In this document: positions 8,857-19,490 of the stretch, one piece after another | How the letters are laid out: every line of letters starts with the position of its first letter | Position numbering within the stretch: position 1 is the stretch's first letter | NCBI RefSeq assembly: GCF_947179515.1 | Contig: NC_067495.1 | Coordinates: 65,955,411-66,019,410, forward strand | DNA from: Apodemus sylvaticus | Taxonomy: Eukaryota; Chordata; Mammalia; Rodentia; Muridae | DNA length: 64,000 nucleotides | Reading direction: 5' to 3' | The notes under the pieces: generated by a model | The model's database searches: none | Told to the model about the DNA's origin: nothing | Seen by the model: only the letters and a program-made list of their open reading frames with translations | Program-made: the position numbers and the translations under genes

Positions 8857-9249
8857 CAGACCTGCAAATCTTAAAAAAAAATAAACAATCATACCAAATT
8901 ATCTTTGTTTTATGTTCACTCAGGTTGTTTTAGGCATATGCTCCAGAGAAGTCATATAGACACAATATGGTGCAGAATCACCAGTGATACAAAACGTAGA
9001 TAGAAGCTTGATGCAGACTAGGATAGTCATAATGCATTGTTCATTCTTTGTTCTTGTTGCTGCACACATTCCTCCCTTCCCCTCAAGATACTTGTTTAAT
9101 TACAAAGGGAAGGTGGTGACTTTAAAATGTAGAAATCTGGTGTGCAGTGCTTTGATGAAATGATTAAGTTCATACTATTACTGAACAGGACATGCTAAGG
9201 TCCTATATCTTCTGGTAAGATGCTTTAAGAAGCAGAGTTTGATTTGTGC

Positions 9250-9620
9250 ATTATTTCTCTTATCATGACACTAGAGAAGCTAAGGCAGAAGAATTGCAAA
9301 TTCTAGGCCAGTCTGGGCTACACAGTGAGTTCAAGTCTGTCTGGGTTACATAGGAGAACTGTCTTACACAGAGTTTCTGAAGAAGATACATTTGTATATA
9401 GTATTCTTGTCAGATGTACCTAGACTGGAATCCCTAGAAAACACAACAACAACAAAACAAGGCCAATTGATCTCCCAGCATTTGGGAGGCAGAGGCAGGT
9501 ATAGATATCTCTGTGAGTTCAAGGCCAGCTTGGTCTACATAGAGAGTTTCTGGTCAGCCAGGACTAAATAGAGAGACTGTGTCTCAACTCCCCCAAAAAA
9601 TTACAAAAAAAAAAGATTAA
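9250..9620 (+). repeat. Two B1 copies, sense
   Basis: A diverged B1 at about 9250-9375. A 5'-truncated B1 at about 9463-9620 starts at CTCCCAGCATTTGGGAGGC and ends in an A-rich tail. Confidence 0.7.
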
Positions 9621-9849
9621 AAGTGAAACCAATTAACATAGGTAATAGTCAGACTATGAAAAATTTGAAGGGACTGTAATTGGAAATGTGACACTAGATC
9701 CAATTCTCTTGAGTTTTAGCACTATCTTGAAGCTGGTGCCTTATGTAAGGTCGGTGTCTCAGCTCTCCTTTGTAGAGTCCTAAACCTTTGTTCAAAGAGT
9801 TACCTCCTTGTTTAGTAAATACTATTCTTTTGCAGCCATGAAGCTTGAA

Positions 9850-10061
9850 ACTACATTTCCCAATGGTCTTTCTCTTTCCGCTTAGGAAATAGGATTACAA
9901 TTTCTATAGGTCAACTCCCAAATCTCGCGACATCTCACAAATCTCATTAGCAATCTCCGCTGAAAGCCATTTTGTTTTTCAGGACTCTTTGCAAGGGTAG
10001 TTGGGGTGAATTTGCACCAAGGTAGCAGCGTAGTCACCGCAGTTCCATCTTCGTCGCCGCG
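9850..10061 (+). promoter_or_regulatory. Cox7b promoter and 5' UTR region
   Basis: CpG content rises here just before the Cox7b ATG. Visible motifs are ACTACATTTCCCAATG (9850-9865), similar to the ZNF143/THAP11 promoter motif; TCTCGCGA (9923-9930), most of the TCTCGCGAGA housekeeping element; GCCATTTTG (9966-9974), a YY1-type core; and CCATCTT near the ATG, also YY1-like. There is no TATA box. The transcription start probably lies around 9990-10030. These motifs are typical of nuclear genes for mitochondrial proteins; use of each is inferred. Confidence 0.6.
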
Positions 10062-10101
10062 ATGTTGCCCTTGGCCAAAAACGCACTAACCCGTCTCCAA
10101 G
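10062..10101 (+). CDS. Cox7b: Cox7b coding exon 1
   Basis: This exon encodes residues 1-13 and the first base of codon 14, beginning MLPLAKNALTRLQ. COX7B is a small nuclear-encoded subunit of cytochrome c oxidase (complex IV) in the mitochondrial inner membrane. The basic, hydroxylated N-terminus is the start of the cleaved targeting presequence. The ATG at 10062 sits in GCCGCGATGT, a reasonable start context. The exon ends CTCCAAG with donor GTGAGC at 10102. The reading frame continues into an ORF inside the intron, but the splice donor and the match of the downstream exons show that the ORF is not used. Confidence 0.96.
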
Positions 10102-11127
10102 GTGAGCAGACAATGTGGGTGAATTCTTTACAACACCTGGGATCCGTCTGTCCTCGTGCTCCCAGTGACCTTTTCCTCCGCCCCAAATCTTGCGGTTTTA
10201 ATTCTAGGCGCCTGTTTGCCTGCGTGGTCTCCAGTCACTGCGAAGATAGCTGTAACAGAGGTAGCCGCAACAGTGGCTTTATCATTCTGTTTCTGTGTTC
10301 CTAACCCAGTTATGCATTCTGTTTCTTCAGGGACCTATGATTTCCAGGAAGAACGCTTTGGCGGACACCCTGCTCTTTTAGCGATGTTCTGAATTTCAAC
10401 TTTGGGGGGTGTATTTACATAGAAGAACTGATCTTCTATAGTAACGGTGGTAGGAAACTAAATCTACCCCACCTGGATCTATAGCAAAACCCTAAGCCTA
10501 GCAGCTTTGAAATAGTCATCTGTAGATTATTAACGGAGTGTTAACTGTGGTAAAAACAATCATCATCATTTTTTCTTGCTTAAAAGTTAGGCAAGTACGT
10601 GGAAGTTTGAAACTAGCATTATACATGGAGAATACGCTAGACTGGAAAGAAAATTCATTTTCGTAATTGCTTTTCTGTGAAGGTGACCTTCAGTAACGTG
10701 AATAAAGGTGCCCTCTCACAGATACCTTTAGCTTGCTTCTCTGGCCATGGGTTTTGTCTTATTTTACCTTTAGACCACATGCTGTGTTCTAAGCACTGAC
10801 ATACTTTGGGAATAATTGAAAAAAAAAATAGGAGCCCAACTGATCTTTCATCTGCCACAAGCTGTGTTTATTATTTCTTTCACATTGGACAAATGATTTA
10901 GCTTTATAAACTTGTTTTGTAGGATTGAGGTTAGTAAGGGTAGTAAATAATACCTATGTCAAAGATCATAAACCAATGTCACTAAACTTTTTGGTTTGGT
11001 TTTGTTTTTGGTATAGAGGAGAGACTTAAGGATAGCCACTTGGTAAATCAGAGTGTTGAAACAACAGTTGTTTGGTAATCTCAATTTCTTTGATCTTTAA
11101 GTGATTTAGGGCCTTAAAATACTGTAG

Positions 11128-11206
11128 GAAAAGTTTTTTGTTGTTTTTTGAGACAGGTTTTTTTAGTGTAGCTTGGCTGCCCTGGAACTTACTCTGGAGA
11201 CCAGGC
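11128..11206 (-). repeat. 5'-truncated B1, antisense (Cox7b intron 1)
   Basis: Only the 3' half of a B1 (TTGAGACAGG to GAGACCAGGC). AAAAGTTT occurs on both flanks. Confidence 0.8.
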
Positions 11207-11242
11207 AAAAAGTTTATTTTTTTTTAATTTATTTATTTTTTA

Positions 11243-11411
11243 AACAGTTTTTTAAGATTTATTTATTATATGTAAGTACACTGTAACTGTCTTCAGACAC
11301 CCCAGAAGATCACATTATGGATGGTTGTGAGCATGTGGTTGCTAGGATTTGAACTCAGAACCTTCAGAAGAGCAGTCGGTGCTCTTAACCACTGAGCCAT
11401 CTCTCCAGCCC
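11243..11411 (-). repeat. B2 SINE, antisense (Cox7b intron 1)
   Basis: TTTTAAGATTTATTTATTAT to ATCTCTCCAGCCCC. AAAAGTTTATTTTTTT recurs at about 11208 and 11412 as its target duplication. Confidence 0.92.
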
Positions 11412-11529
11412 CAAAAGTTTATTTTTTTAAAGTTTAATTTGTTGTGTTTCTATTTCTCATACTCACCTTTTTAAGTGTTCAGGAGCAGAATACATTATGG
11501 AATGTTTATGAATTTGCTTACTCTGGATG

Positions 11530-12045
11530 TGGTTGTTTTCTGAGGGAGGGTCTCAAGTACACTAGGTTGGTCTTCCATTTAATTTGTAGCCAAGGATGTC
11601 TTCAACTCCTGATCTTTGCCTCCATTTCCCAAGTGCTGGGATTACAAGTACTTCTCACCTTTATAGACCTAATTCTGTTTGCTTCTGAAGTGTTAGGGGT
11701 CAAGTCTAGGAAATGGTAGGCCAGCAGTAACACAAATCAAGCTACATTTCCCTGGGTGTGGCTGGGTAAAGGTGAAAGTGAAAGCCTGAGTAAAGCAGCT
11801 AAAGAGTTAATAGAACGGTTGAGCAATAATTAGTGGTTTTTTTGAGGGGGGGGCAGTTTGATAAAATTTGATCCCAAAGTTCTCCTCAGCCTGAAACATT
11901 AGTGAGTGAACAGCATTTCTATTTTGTTTCTATTTTTGAAATGGTCTTACTCTGCAGCCCAGCCTGGCATCAAAATTGAGTATAGTTTTTGACCTTAGCC
12001 TCCTAAGCACTGAGAGTACAGATTTAAACCACCACACCTCAATTC
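11530..12045 (-). repeat. Two old B1 copies, antisense
   Basis: About 11530-11670 (CAAGTGCTGGGATTACAAGT) and 11935-12045 (TCTGCAGCCCAGCCTGGC). Both are diverged B1F-like copies in Cox7b intron 1. Confidence 0.6.
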
Positions 12046-12205
12046 AACATTGCTTTTCCCCCCTCTTTATCTATAAGTACCTTTTTTTTGGTATTTACCA
12101 CCACTTTCTAATTTTATTCCTTACTAAGATGCCTATGTATCTTATTCTTCATGCAAATTTGATTGGCTTTCTGGTACAGTAGATCTCTTTGTCTCTGTCA
12201 TTTTT

Positions 12206-12372
12206 TTGTTGTTGTTTTGTTTGTTTGTTTGTTTTTCGAGACGGGGTTTCTCTGTGTAGCCCTGTCTGTCCTGGAACTCACTCTGTAGTCCAGGCTGCCC
12301 TCGAACTCTGAAATCCGCCTGCCTCTGCCTCCTAAGTGCTGGGATTAAAGGTGTGCGCCACCACTGCCCAGC
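12206..12372 (-). repeat. B1 SINE, antisense (Cox7b intron 1)
   Basis: Full-length antisense B1 with a perfect 17-bp target duplication TTGTCTCTGTCATTTTT at 12189-12205 and 12373-12389. Confidence 0.95.
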
Positions 12373-12884
12373 TTGTCTCTGTCATTTTTAATTCCATTTT
12401 TCTACATCCCTAGGAACAAATCCTACTTGGCCTAAATGCTTAGTTAATTCTACTTGCTTGTACAACAGAGATTCATGTCTTCATGTATAACACTCACTTC
12501 TAGGCTAGAAATTCCCTGACGATAAAATGTCTTGTCTTGTACATTCTTTGTACTCTTAGTCTCGTGCACCCTAGACTGACCCTGCTCCTGCTTCCACCTT
12601 CCAAGTACTTACATTACAGATGTGCTTGCCTGCTTATATACTCTTATTATATAATCAAAAACCTTATTCTTTACCAATTATTTTAAAATCCTACTTACCA
12701 TAGTTTGGGGGCATAATTTTAAGGTGATAATTATTTGATTTTTATTTTTGTTGGGAAAATTTTCAGGAATCCAGAAAAAAATATGAATTGTGTGAAGAAC
12801 ATTTATCATTTTGTATCAATATTTTATTGTATTTTTAAATCATGTTTCTGTCCATGTGTCACTTTATCATATTTACTTTATTTC

Positions 12885-13057
12885 TTTTTTTAAAGATGTA
12901 TTTCATCTATATGAATACACTGTAGCTGTCTTCAGACACACCAGAAGAGGATCCCATTACAGATGGTTGTGAGTCACCATGTGGTTGCTGGGAATTGAAC
13001 TCAGGACCTCTGGAAGAGCAGTCAGTGCTCTTAACTGCTGAGCCGTCTCTCCAGTCC
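12885..13057 (-). repeat. B2 SINE, antisense (Cox7b intron 1)
   Basis: TTAAAGATGTATTTCATC to GAGCCGTCTCTCCAGTCC. TCATATTTA is shared by both flanks. Confidence 0.92.
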
Positions 13058-13069
13058 TCATATTTATTT

Positions 13070-13437
13070 ATTTTTTGAGATGGAGTCTTTAACTGTAGCT
13101 CAGGGTAGCCTAGAATTCACTGTATAGCCCAGTTTGGCCTTGCACTTGTGGCAATTCTCCTGTCTCAGTCCCCTAAGTGCTGAGCTTTCAGGTGTGAGCC
13201 TGGCAGTTTGTCTTATTTTTACAGCATTTGAGAAGATGCTTACTTGTCCGTCCATCTGTCCTTTCTTCCTGTCTGTCTGTCTGTTTTTGTTTTGTTTTTT
13301 TTAGAGACAGGGTTTCTCTGTGTAGCCCTGTTTGTCTTAGAATTGGCTTCTAACCAGGCTGGTCTCCAACTCAGAAATACTCTGGCCTCTGCCTCCCAAG
13401 TGCTGAGACTAAAGGCATGTGCCACCACCGCCTGAGC
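13070..13437 (-). repeat. Old B1 and younger B1, antisense
   Basis: A diverged B1 at about 13070-13207. A younger B1 with a (TGTC)n-flanked tail at about 13280-13437 ends only 120 bp before Cox7b exon 2. Confidence 0.8.
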
Positions 13438-13556
13438 ACTTGTTCTTGTACTAACATTTAGTAGTCTGTTGAGTTCACTGCCTTTGCTTTCCTGATTGGC
13501 AGTTGTCTTGTTTTATTTTGATAATTGATTCATGTACTTTTGTGTTCTTTTCTAAG

Positions 13557-13681
13557 TTCGAAGCATTCAGCAAGTGGTGGCAAGGCAGAGCCATCAGAAG
13601 AGGACACCTAATTTCCATGACAAATATGGGAATGCTATATTAGCAGGTGGAGGCATCTTTTGTATTTCTACATGGACATAT
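13557..13681 (+). CDS. Cox7b: Cox7b coding exon 2
   Basis: This exon encodes residues 14-55: VRSIQQVVARQSHQKR, then FHDKYGNAILAGG, and the start of the transmembrane helix (IFCISTWTY). The mature protein should begin near residue 25, within the SHQKR region, by analogy with known COX7B processing. FHDKYGN is a family hallmark. The 125-nt exon joins exon 1 in phase 1 (G|TT = V) and ends on a complete TAT codon before donor GTAAGT. No frameshift or stop is present. Confidence 0.97.
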
Positions 13682-13707
13682 GTAAGTACTTTTAGTTGAT
13701 TATTTCT

Positions 13708-13792
13708 TTTGCAGTGCTAGGAATTGAACTCAGGCTATCATACATATTAGGCACATGCTCTGTCATTGAGCTATAATCTCAGGCTCAGTGGT
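13708..13792 (-). repeat. ID-type SINE, antisense
   Basis: GTGCTAGGAATTGAACTCAGG, GGCACATGCTCTGTCATTGAGC: the antisense ID/tRNA-like core, just after Cox7b exon 2. Confidence 0.65.
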
Positions 13793-13994
13793 TTTTAATT
13801 TATTCTCATTTAGTCTGTATTGAAAATGTTAAATTTCTAGTTAAGGAAGGATTGGAAAGACTATCTAATCATCCTCCCAATGTATATGGCTTCCTTTGCA
13901 TTCAGTATTCATTACTCTTAATGTTTCCAGTAATGAATTTTTGGTTGGATTGCAAGGCAGCCCTTTTCTGTATTGTGTTGCTGTTAGAAGAATC

Positions 13995-14186
13995 TTTTTT
14001 TTTTTTTTTTTTTTTGGTTTTTTTTTGGTTTTTTGGATTTTGGTTTTTTCGAGACAGGGTTTCTCGGTGTAGCCCTGGCTGTCCTGGAACTCACTCTGTA
14101 GACCAGGCTGGCCTCGAACTCAGAAATCCACCTGCCTCTGCCTCCCAGAGTGCTGGGATTACAGGAGTACGCCACCACTGCCTGGC
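13995..14186 (-). repeat. B1 SINE, antisense (Cox7b intron 2)
   Basis: Full-length antisense B1 with long T tail. AGAAGAATCTT on both sides is its target duplication. Confidence 0.95.
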
Positions 14187-14301
14187 AAGAAGAATCTTAT
14201 TTGTGGAGCCCAAGCATGGTGGTATATGTCTGCAAGTGTGAGGTTAGCCTGAGCTATATAATGTACATAGTGAGAGCTTCCCTCTAAAACAAAACATTCT
14301 T

Positions 14302-14462
14302 TTGTTTTTGTTTTTTTTTTTTTTTTTGAGACAGGGTTTCTCTGAGTAGCCCTGGCTGTCCTGGAACTCACTTTGTACACCAGGCTGGCCTCGAACTCAG
14401 AAATCTGCCTGCCTCTGCCTCCCAAGTGCTGGAATTAAAGGCGTATGCCACCACCACCGGCT
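14302..14462 (-). repeat. B1 SINE, antisense (Cox7b intron 2)
   Basis: TTTTTTTGAGACAGGGTTTC to GCCACCACCACCGGCT. An older partial sense B1 lies just before it, at about 14210-14297. Confidence 0.93.
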
Positions 14463-14804
14463 CAGTTAAAACAGTCTAATGTTGAGTTAAATATTTTCCC
14501 CTTTGTAATTTGTACATCAGTTCATTGCAGTAGAGAAATTATGACCCATCAAATTTCCATATGACAGCAGCTAGTAGAAGATTGCTGTCATAGGTTATAA
14601 AGTACATGATTAATATTGACAGGACCCCGGGTTCAATTCACAGCAACAACAACATTGCCATGGTGTCTTAAGATGAAAACATGTATAGATATGCTGGCCA
14701 GGTTTTTTGTTACATAATTTCTGGATTTTCATATTTTGAGTCACCTTCCTAGATATACTTCAGTAACTGGATTTCCTTCTAAAATTCTGTAGTCACAGCA
14801 GAGG

Positions 14805-15246
14805 CACAAGCCAGTGTGGTTGGAGATAAACATACCTGCAACTTGGGAGGTTGAGTCAGATAGACTGAGAGAATAGTAAGACCAGCTCGAGCTATAGCAA
14901 GCCTGGGGTCTGCTTAGGCTACATAGCAGATTTTTTTGTCTCAAAACAAAGCCAGAACCCAAATGTAATTTTCTTGATAGAGGAAATAAAGCTTGTTTAC
15001 CATATTTTAATATTCCATATCTGTTGCCTAACAACTTATTTTCTAGTTACTTTCTGGCTAAAAGTGGTAATTTTGAAATCTTAATAAATATATTTCTGTC
15101 TTAGTGATACAGATTGCTGAGTGAGGTGGCACACACCTGTAATCCCAATAGTAGAGATACAGGAAGATCAAGAGTTTAGAGGCATCTTTGCTACATAACA
15201 AGTCTTAAGGTCACCCTGGTCCACATGGAACCTCAATAAAACAAAA
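14805..15246 (+). repeat. Two old B1 copies, sense
   Basis: About 14805-14960 and 15112-15246 (GAGTGAGGTGGCACACACC). Both are diverged. Confidence 0.6.
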
Positions 15247-15454
15247 GGGATAATTTAACCCTTGCCTGAAATGAGATATACTATTAATATTAGTGCTGAG
15301 GATTGAAGCCAGGGTCTTCTGTTTCTAAGCATAGTCATGTACCTTTAATGATCTGGATGTACCTTTGCCTTGTTGTCAGATACTAAAATAAATGAATTCT
15401 TGCAGGTAGTTGTGCTTGACAGAAGCAATATTTCAGAGGGCATAAAAATATCAA

Positions 15455-15628
15455 ATATAGTTTTTTTAAAAAAACACTTAGTGTATATTAGTACACTGTA
15501 GCTGTCTTCAGACATATCATTAGAGGGCTTCAGATACCAATACAGATGGTTGTGAGCCACCATGTGGTTGCTGGGAATTAAACTCAGGACCTCTGGAAGA
15601 GCAGTCAGTGCTCTTAACTCTCCAGCCC
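15455..15628 (-). repeat. B2 SINE, antisense (Cox7b intron 2)
   Basis: AGTACACTGTAGCTGTCTTC to CTCTCCAGCCC, with a short deletion near the B2 head. Confidence 0.9.
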
Positions 15629-15699
15629 TAAACTATAGTTTTGATTTAAGAACAATTTCAAAATTCATTTCCTCAGTCTTCTAGCCTCATTCCCTGTAC

Positions 15700-15848
15700 T
15701 TTTTTTGGTAGTTGGAGACAGGGTTTCTCTGTGTAGCCCTGAGTGTCCTGGAACTCACACTGTAGACCAGGGTGTCCTCAAACTCAGAGAATCATCTGCC
15801 TCTGCGTCCTGAGTGCTGGGATTAAAGGTGTGTGCCATCACCAGCACA
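15700..15848 (-). repeat. B1 SINE, antisense (Cox7b intron 2)
   Basis: GGAGACAGGGTTTCTCTGTG to TGTGCCATCACCAGC; moderately diverged. Confidence 0.88.
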
Positions 15849-16103
15849 CATTCCAACCACTTAGTGGCCAGATGTGGCCGGTGACTCCTATATTGGACAG
15901 TGCAGATTGAGAACATTTCCTTCTACTCAGAACTGACAGTAGTTTGTTTTGACCGCTATGTTAAGCACTATATCCCAGGTGACTTGCTGTTTATTGTTAA
16001 ACTAAGGAGCAGAATTTCTTTGTAATTTTGAAGCTAGAGTTTGCAAGTTGAGAATGGACTATGGTTTAAATATGTATAACTGACAGCCTTTTAATTCTTA
16101 CAG

Positions 16104-16181
16104 ACAGCCACACAGATTGGAATAGAATGGAACCTGTCCCCTGTTGGCAGAGTCACCCCAAAAGAATGGAGAGATCAGTAG
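16104..16181 (+). CDS. Cox7b: Cox7b coding exon 3 and stop
   Basis: This exon encodes residues 56-80 (TATQIGIEWNLSPVG, RVTPKEWRDQ) and TAG at 16179-16181. The three exons total 243 nt, giving an 80-residue precursor, the usual COX7B length. The single transmembrane helix finishes in this exon, and the GIEWNLSPVGRVTPKEW segment is the highly conserved C-terminal tail. Because the gene has introns and an intact frame, this is the functional locus rather than a retrocopy. Confidence 0.97.
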   Translation, partial: TATQIGIEWNLSPVGRVTPKEWRDQ

Positions 16182-16322
16182 TCATGCCAGCTGGTACAAT
16201 AACCAAGGAATTGTTTTAAAATCAACTCATAAGTGAATGCCAAGTCAAAGAATCATGTACTCATTAAACTATGGCAGATTGAAGAACAAATAAAGAAATA
16301 AAGTACCTTGAAACCTTCATTT
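16182..16322 (+). terminator. Cox7b: Cox7b 3' UTR and polyadenylation signals
   Basis: Short 3' UTR. Two overlapping-range AATAAA hexamers occur at 16289-16294 and 16297-16302, followed by a T-rich stretch (TTTTGCTTTCTTTTGT) from about 16327 that fits a downstream element. Cleavage is inferred at about 16315-16325. Confidence 0.85.
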
Positions 16323-16329
16323 CTAGGTT

Positions 16330-17050
16330 TTGCTTTCTTTTGTAAATGAAGCCAAGCATGGTGACGTCTCATTTATTTATGCTGTATTGACTCTTAAAAT
16401 GACTTTTTTCCCTATGAGGTGATGTGAGGGAAATCTATGATCAGGAAGGCACCTTTATATTAAGCTGAAATTACAGCCAATGAATAAATAACCACAGCGT
16501 TGTTTTAGGAGACCACTGGGTCAAGAGTTTGTCCATATATGTTATGCTTAGTGCTCTCTACTTCATGGTTATATTTGGAATTGTCATTAACTCCCTTCTG
16601 TCTAGAGGCTTTAGACTGTCACCAATGCCAAGGGGATAATGATCCTGTAAGAGCTAGCTTTGCAAAAGACTACTACCTCCTTACACTGTATGGCATACTC
16701 AAGTGGTAAATTTTCAGCATAATCCTTAATCTTTAGGACCTGTCATATGCTTCCTAGTTATTTAACTGTTGCTGAAAGAGTATCTGTTAATCATGGGTTT
16801 AAAGTGATAAACACTGATACTCGTTGGTCTGTTTATTTTCTGTAATTATAGCAGTATTAGATAACATTTAGGTTTGGGGCTTGCCCTGAGTTTAGTATAT
16901 GGCAATGAACTTCCTGTGTAAGGTGTAACCTAAAGGGAATGTTAATTGTATCACAGGTTCCATTACACCTTTTTGTTAAGAGCTGGAAGTCCACATTCTG
17001 TTTACTAGAAATAGTTTTCAAGATTTATAACTATGTTATTCCTGCTTGAT
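16330..17050. other. Unique intergenic sequence downstream of Cox7b
   Basis: About 700 bp without a recognisable SINE, L1 or gene. No long reading frame. Nothing further seen. Confidence 0.6.
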
Positions 17051-17054
17051 AAAA

Positions 17055-17182
17055 TTTACGCTGGGTGTGGTAGCATATACCTTCCATCTCAGTACTCCAG
17101 AGGCAGGGAAGATCACTTTGCAGTGATCCAGGCTAGTCAGGCCCTACATAGTTGAGACACTGTCTCAAAAAAAAAAAAAAAA
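17055..17182 (+). repeat. Old B1, sense
   Basis: GCTGGGTGTGGTAGCATATAC to GAGACACTGTCTC with an A17 tail. Confidence 0.75.
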
Positions 17183-17483
17183 CCCTTGGAACATTTTTAT
17201 GAGATGTGTAGAACTGTTCATACTAGTACTAAGCCATTCCAATACAGATCAATCTGAAATGTTGATTAAACAATACACGTAATACCTTAGATTGTACACC
17301 TTTTCAGCTCATTTATGATGAGGTAATGTACACTATGATATGTTCTCTTTTCCATTCATCATTACATCTTAATCACGTCCTTTCAGTCCCCCTACCCCCC
17401 TCACGCTCCCTCTCCCCTTTCTCTGAGTTGTTCCTTTCTGTCAGGTAAGTTGTCAGCTTCATGTGGCATTTTACATTTGCTTA

Positions 17484-17640
17484 GTGTGTGTGTGTGTGTG
17501 TGTGTGTGGTAGTGATGTGTGCTACAGTCGACATGTGAAGGGCAGAGGACAGCTTGAAGGGGGAGCTGCTTTACCATGTAAGTCCTGGCAGCAAATGCCC
17601 TGCCTCCGGACCCAAGCCCAGCTTGCTCTCTTGTACTTAT
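17484..17640 (-). repeat. (TG)n with old B3-like sequence
   Basis: About 12 TG units (17484-17509) followed by GGGCAGAGGACAGCTTGAAG, as in antisense B3 elements. Confidence 0.6.
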
Positions 17641-17649
17641 TTTTTTCTG

Positions 17650-17795
17650 TGCTTTTTTGAGACAAGGTTTCTCTACCATGGCTGTCCTGGAACTCCATCT
17701 GTAGACCAGGCTGGCCTTGAACTCATAGAGCTCTGGCTACCTCTGCCTCCTGAGTGCTGGGACTTTATAAAGGCATGTGCCACCAAGCCTGGCTT
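17650..17795 (-). repeat. B1 SINE, antisense
   Basis: TTTTGAGACAAGGTTTCTC to CCACCAAGCCTGGCTT. Confidence 0.88.
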
Positions 17796-17809
17796 TGATG
17801 GGTGATTTT

Positions 17810-18000
17810 TTTTAAAGATTTATTTATGTATTTCATGTATGTGAATGCACTGTTGCTGTTGCTGTCTTCAGACACACCAGAAGAGGGCGTCAGATCTCAT
17901 TATGGATGGTTGTGAGCCACCATGTGGTTGCTGGGAATTGAACTCAGGACCTCTGGAAGAACAGTCAGTCCTCTTAACCTCTGAGTCATCTCTCCAGCCC
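17810..18000 (-). repeat. B2 SINE, antisense
   Basis: TTAAAGATTTATTTATG to TCTCCAGCCCTT. Flanking GTGATTTTTTT repeats are its likely target duplication. Confidence 0.93.
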
Positions 18001-18011
18001 TTGAGTGATTT

Positions 18012-18190
18012 TTTTGTTTTGTTTTTTTTTTTTTTTTTTGGTTTGGTTTTTCGAGACAGGGTTTTTCTATATAGCCCTGGCTGTCCTGGAACTCACTCTG
18101 TAGACCAGGCTGGCCTCAAACTCAGAAATCTGCCTGCCTCTGCCTTCCAGAGTGCTGGGTTACAGGCGTGCACCAACCACCACTGCCCAG
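18012..18190 (-). repeat. B1 SINE, antisense
   Basis: Full-length B1. TTGAGTGATT (left) and TTGAATGATT (right) flank it. Directly adjoins the preceding B2. Confidence 0.93.
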
Positions 18191-18588
18191 CTTGAATGAT
18201 TCTAACACTACCATGACCACTAGTAGAAATGAAGCAGTAGTTAGTTTTTTGTCCCCTTTGTGCTTTCCTGCTTCATTCAGGCAAGTCCTACCTTTAATTA
18301 AACTGTTATAGCTAACACATTACTTTGGATTTTATAATTACCTGGGTTGGGAAGTCAGAAGTCTCAAATGAATTTCTCTGTTATGTATTTCTGTGGCTGA
18401 AAACTTGAGACAGCTTACCTTAGAAGCATAAGCAATCCTTTAAGATTCTTTGAGGGACTGTGAAGTATTAGATTAAGATGGATGCCATGAGTCCTGTTTT
18501 TACCTTTACTCTGAAATGGAATTATGTGTTTTCTAATCTATGGAGCTGGAGTTACAGACAGTTGTCAGCCATTCTTGGAAGTACTCTT

Positions 18589-18749
18589 TGTTTTGTTTTG
18601 GATTTTTTTTTTGAGACAGGGTTTCTCTGTGTAGCCCTGACTGTCCTGGAACTCACTCTGTAGACCAGGCTGGCTTCGAACTCAGAAATCCTCCTGTCTC
18701 TGCCTCCCAAGTGCTGGGATTACAGGCATGTACCACCACCGCCCGGCTC
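18589..18749 (-). repeat. B1 SINE, antisense, inserted in an older B2/B3
   Basis: Perfect 12-bp target duplication GGAAGTACTCTT at 18577-18588 and 18750-18761. The host sequence (GGAGCTGGAGTTACAGACAG at left, TTAACCAAAGAGCCATTTCC at right) is an antisense B2/B3. Confidence 0.92.
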
Positions 18750-19299
18750 GGAAGTACTCTTAACCAAAGAGCCATTTCCTCAGGCCCAGATGTTATGTTT
18801 TTACCTAGTGACTTCATTAAGGGTATATTGATCCAATATTGAGGCAATTGGAGGTGCTAAGTATTTGCTGAAGTCCCAGAAAACCTGAAAACTTTCTAAA
18901 GAGATTGCCTTATAATGGTGCATTCAATAGAGTAAACATGAAAGGACTATGCTTGAGCATTCAGGGGATAGAGCATGCAGGCAAAGGGGACATTTAATGA
19001 GGCTATGAGTGCCAGATAAACCAATGTCTAGATTAACTAGAGGGATAGATGTCTTGTTGTTCTGAATCTTTAAAGCTCATTTCCTGGTTCCTCTCATTGA
19101 GTGATTTTATTTTTTTATTTTTATTTTTTAGTCCATGACAATTGTATTGAGGGAAAATGTGTCCCAAGTGGCCAAAGGTACAAAGTATGTGAGTAGTGAT
19201 CGTCTTTTAGTTCAACACCAGTCATTTTGCACCTGTGACTCAGTTTGCTGATATTTGGGAGCCCACTTATAAGTTGCCTTAGTTTCTTTTTCTTTTATT

Positions 19300-19490
19300 C
19301 TTATAAAGATTTTATATATATATATATGAGTATACCATTGCTCTCTTCAGACATACCAGAAGAGTGCATCAGATCCCATTACAGATGGTTGTGTGGTTGT
19401 GAGCCACCATGTGGTTTCTGGGATTTGAACTCAGGACCTCTGGAAGAGCAGTCGGTGCTCTTAACTGCTGAGCCATCTCTCCAGCTCTTG
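19300..19490 (-). repeat. B2 SINE, antisense
   Basis: AGATTTTATATATATATA to GCCATCTCTCCAGCTC, with an internal GTTGTGTGGTTGTG expansion. Confidence 0.9.

Larger units (their letters stand above)
10102..13556 (+). other. Cox7b: Cox7b intron 1
   Basis: GT-AG intron of about 3.45 kb, with donor GTGAGC and acceptor TTCTTTTCTAAG. The first 1 kb is mostly unique with some CpGs near the promoter. The remainder carries B1 and B2 copies listed separately, plus unique A+T-rich sequence at about 10400-11120, 11670-11935 and 12640-12885. Confidence 0.9.
13682..16103 (+). other. Cox7b: Cox7b intron 2
   Basis: GT-AG intron of about 2.4 kb, with donor GTAAGT and acceptor TTAATTCTTACAG. It is crowded with SINEs (four B1, one B2 and several old B1 or ID pieces, listed separately). 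Positions 15850-16080 are unique. Confidence 0.92.

Noticed and set aside
10062..10304. 80-codon ORF running from the Cox7b ATG into the following sequence
   Set aside because: Only the first 13 codons are used. A GTGAGC donor at 10102 joins to exons at 13557 and 16104 that give the conserved COX7B protein. The equal length of 80 codons is a coincidence.
13852..14241. 129-codon ORF in Cox7b intron 2
   Set aside because: Its second half is an antisense B1 (RDRV, CSPGCPGTH, DQAGLELRNPP pattern, repeated in many places in the window). The first half has no support.
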